Source: Comamonas sp. NLF-1-9 (GTDB taxonomy: Bacteria; Pseudomonadota; Gammaproteobacteria; Burkholderiales; Burkholderiaceae_C). From it: a stretch of 64,000 bases of DNA. Location: contig NZ_CP078069.1 of NCBI RefSeq assembly GCF_019195435.1, positions 2,046,001-2,110,000 of the forward strand, read 5' to 3'. Every line of letters begins with the position of its first letter. Position 1 is the stretch's first letter. The notes beneath the pieces are model-generated. The model made no database searches. It worked only from the letters and a program-made list of their open reading frames with translations, and had not been told where the DNA came from. The position numbers and the translations under genes were made by a program. Positions 63,958-64,000 of the stretch are shown one piece after another.

Positions 63958-64000
63958 GGCAGCGCAACTGGGATATATTGACCCGCCTGAGCCACCACGC
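63958..64000. other. Window end, no feature seen
   Basis: 43 bases after the ttcA stop, moderately A/T rich (GGGATATATTGACCC). No gene or structure can be supported before the window ends. Confidence 0.3.

Overview
This window is GC-rich, densely packed bacterial chromosome. It most likely comes from a betaproteobacterium of the Burkholderiales, probably family Comamonadaceae. The grounds are the overall gene content (fabA-fabB, the branched-chain 2-oxoacid dehydrogenase operon, hpd-phhA beside an Lrp/AsnC regulator, KHQSAYE-type PlsC), very high GC at third codon positions, and several families of short dispersed repeats (TAGCTG-type repeats, CCCTCCCCC palindromes) of a kind I associate with that family. 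No rRNA, tRNA, CRISPR array, transposase or prophage is visible.

Layout. 1-305 is the tail of a parvulin-type peptidyl-prolyl isomerase. 343-3442 (+) encodes a Wzm/Wzt-type polysaccharide ABC exporter and a LpxL-like acyltransferase. 3411-4622 is an OafA-type O-acyltransferase, 4591-5007 a small lipoprotein, and 5031-15630 a nearly complete, tightly overlapping type II secretion operon (gspEFGHIJKLM, a short GspC-like gene, gspD), all on the minus strand. 15858-22504 (-) is a surface-polysaccharide block: two glycosyltransferases and the dTDP-L-rhamnose genes rmlC, rmlA, rmlD and rmlB, with a VapBC-like toxin-antitoxin pair between rmlD and rmlA. 22596-29011 holds coaX, a BON-LysM protein, a zinc metallopeptidase, plsC, glyS and glyQ.

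29905-34902 (-) is an operon for a branched-chain 2-oxoacid dehydrogenase complex (E1 alpha, E1 beta, E2, E3). 35188-36229 (+) is a yqjD-yqjE-yqjK-like inner-membrane stress trio. 36294-38035 (-) is fabA-fabB. 38096-40521 (-) is corC-lnt. 40597-43204 is an Lrp/AsnC regulator divergent from hpd and phhA (phenylalanine and tyrosine catabolism). 44205-46121 is a membrane-anchored alpha/beta hydrolase divergent from a metallo-beta-lactamase-fold hydrolase. 46223-50509 is a Fur-boxed iron-uptake unit (TonB receptor, FMN alpha-hydroxy-acid oxidase, PiuC). 50635-54577 holds a DUF3617 protein and a 1068-residue surface protein with an IPTL-CTERM sorting tail. 54821-59477 contains slt, 5-formyl-THF cyclo-ligase, a GST and cca. 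59517-61374 contains trxC, a DUF2905 protein and a MidA-like methyltransferase. 61431-63957 contains a FolM-like reductase, two FolB-like proteins in tandem, and ttcA.

The least ordinary structures are non-coding. Two related elements of about 770 bp (29078-29846 and 43359-44137) are long imperfect inverted repeats with CCCTCCCCC-type palindromes at the ends and hairpins that share a six-base loop. Paired palindromes lie in many intergenic gaps, and some supply the last codons of genes. A TAGCTG-type repeat occurs between genes and also inside rmlD, rmlB, lnt, cca and midA. Downstream of phhA a hexamer array abuts an array of twelve perfect GGGGTGC heptamers. Functional themes are surface glycan synthesis and export, protein secretion, aromatic and branched-chain amino-acid catabolism, iron uptake and pterin metabolism. 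A possible link is that the FolM/FolB-like genes supply the reduced pterin needed by PhhA.
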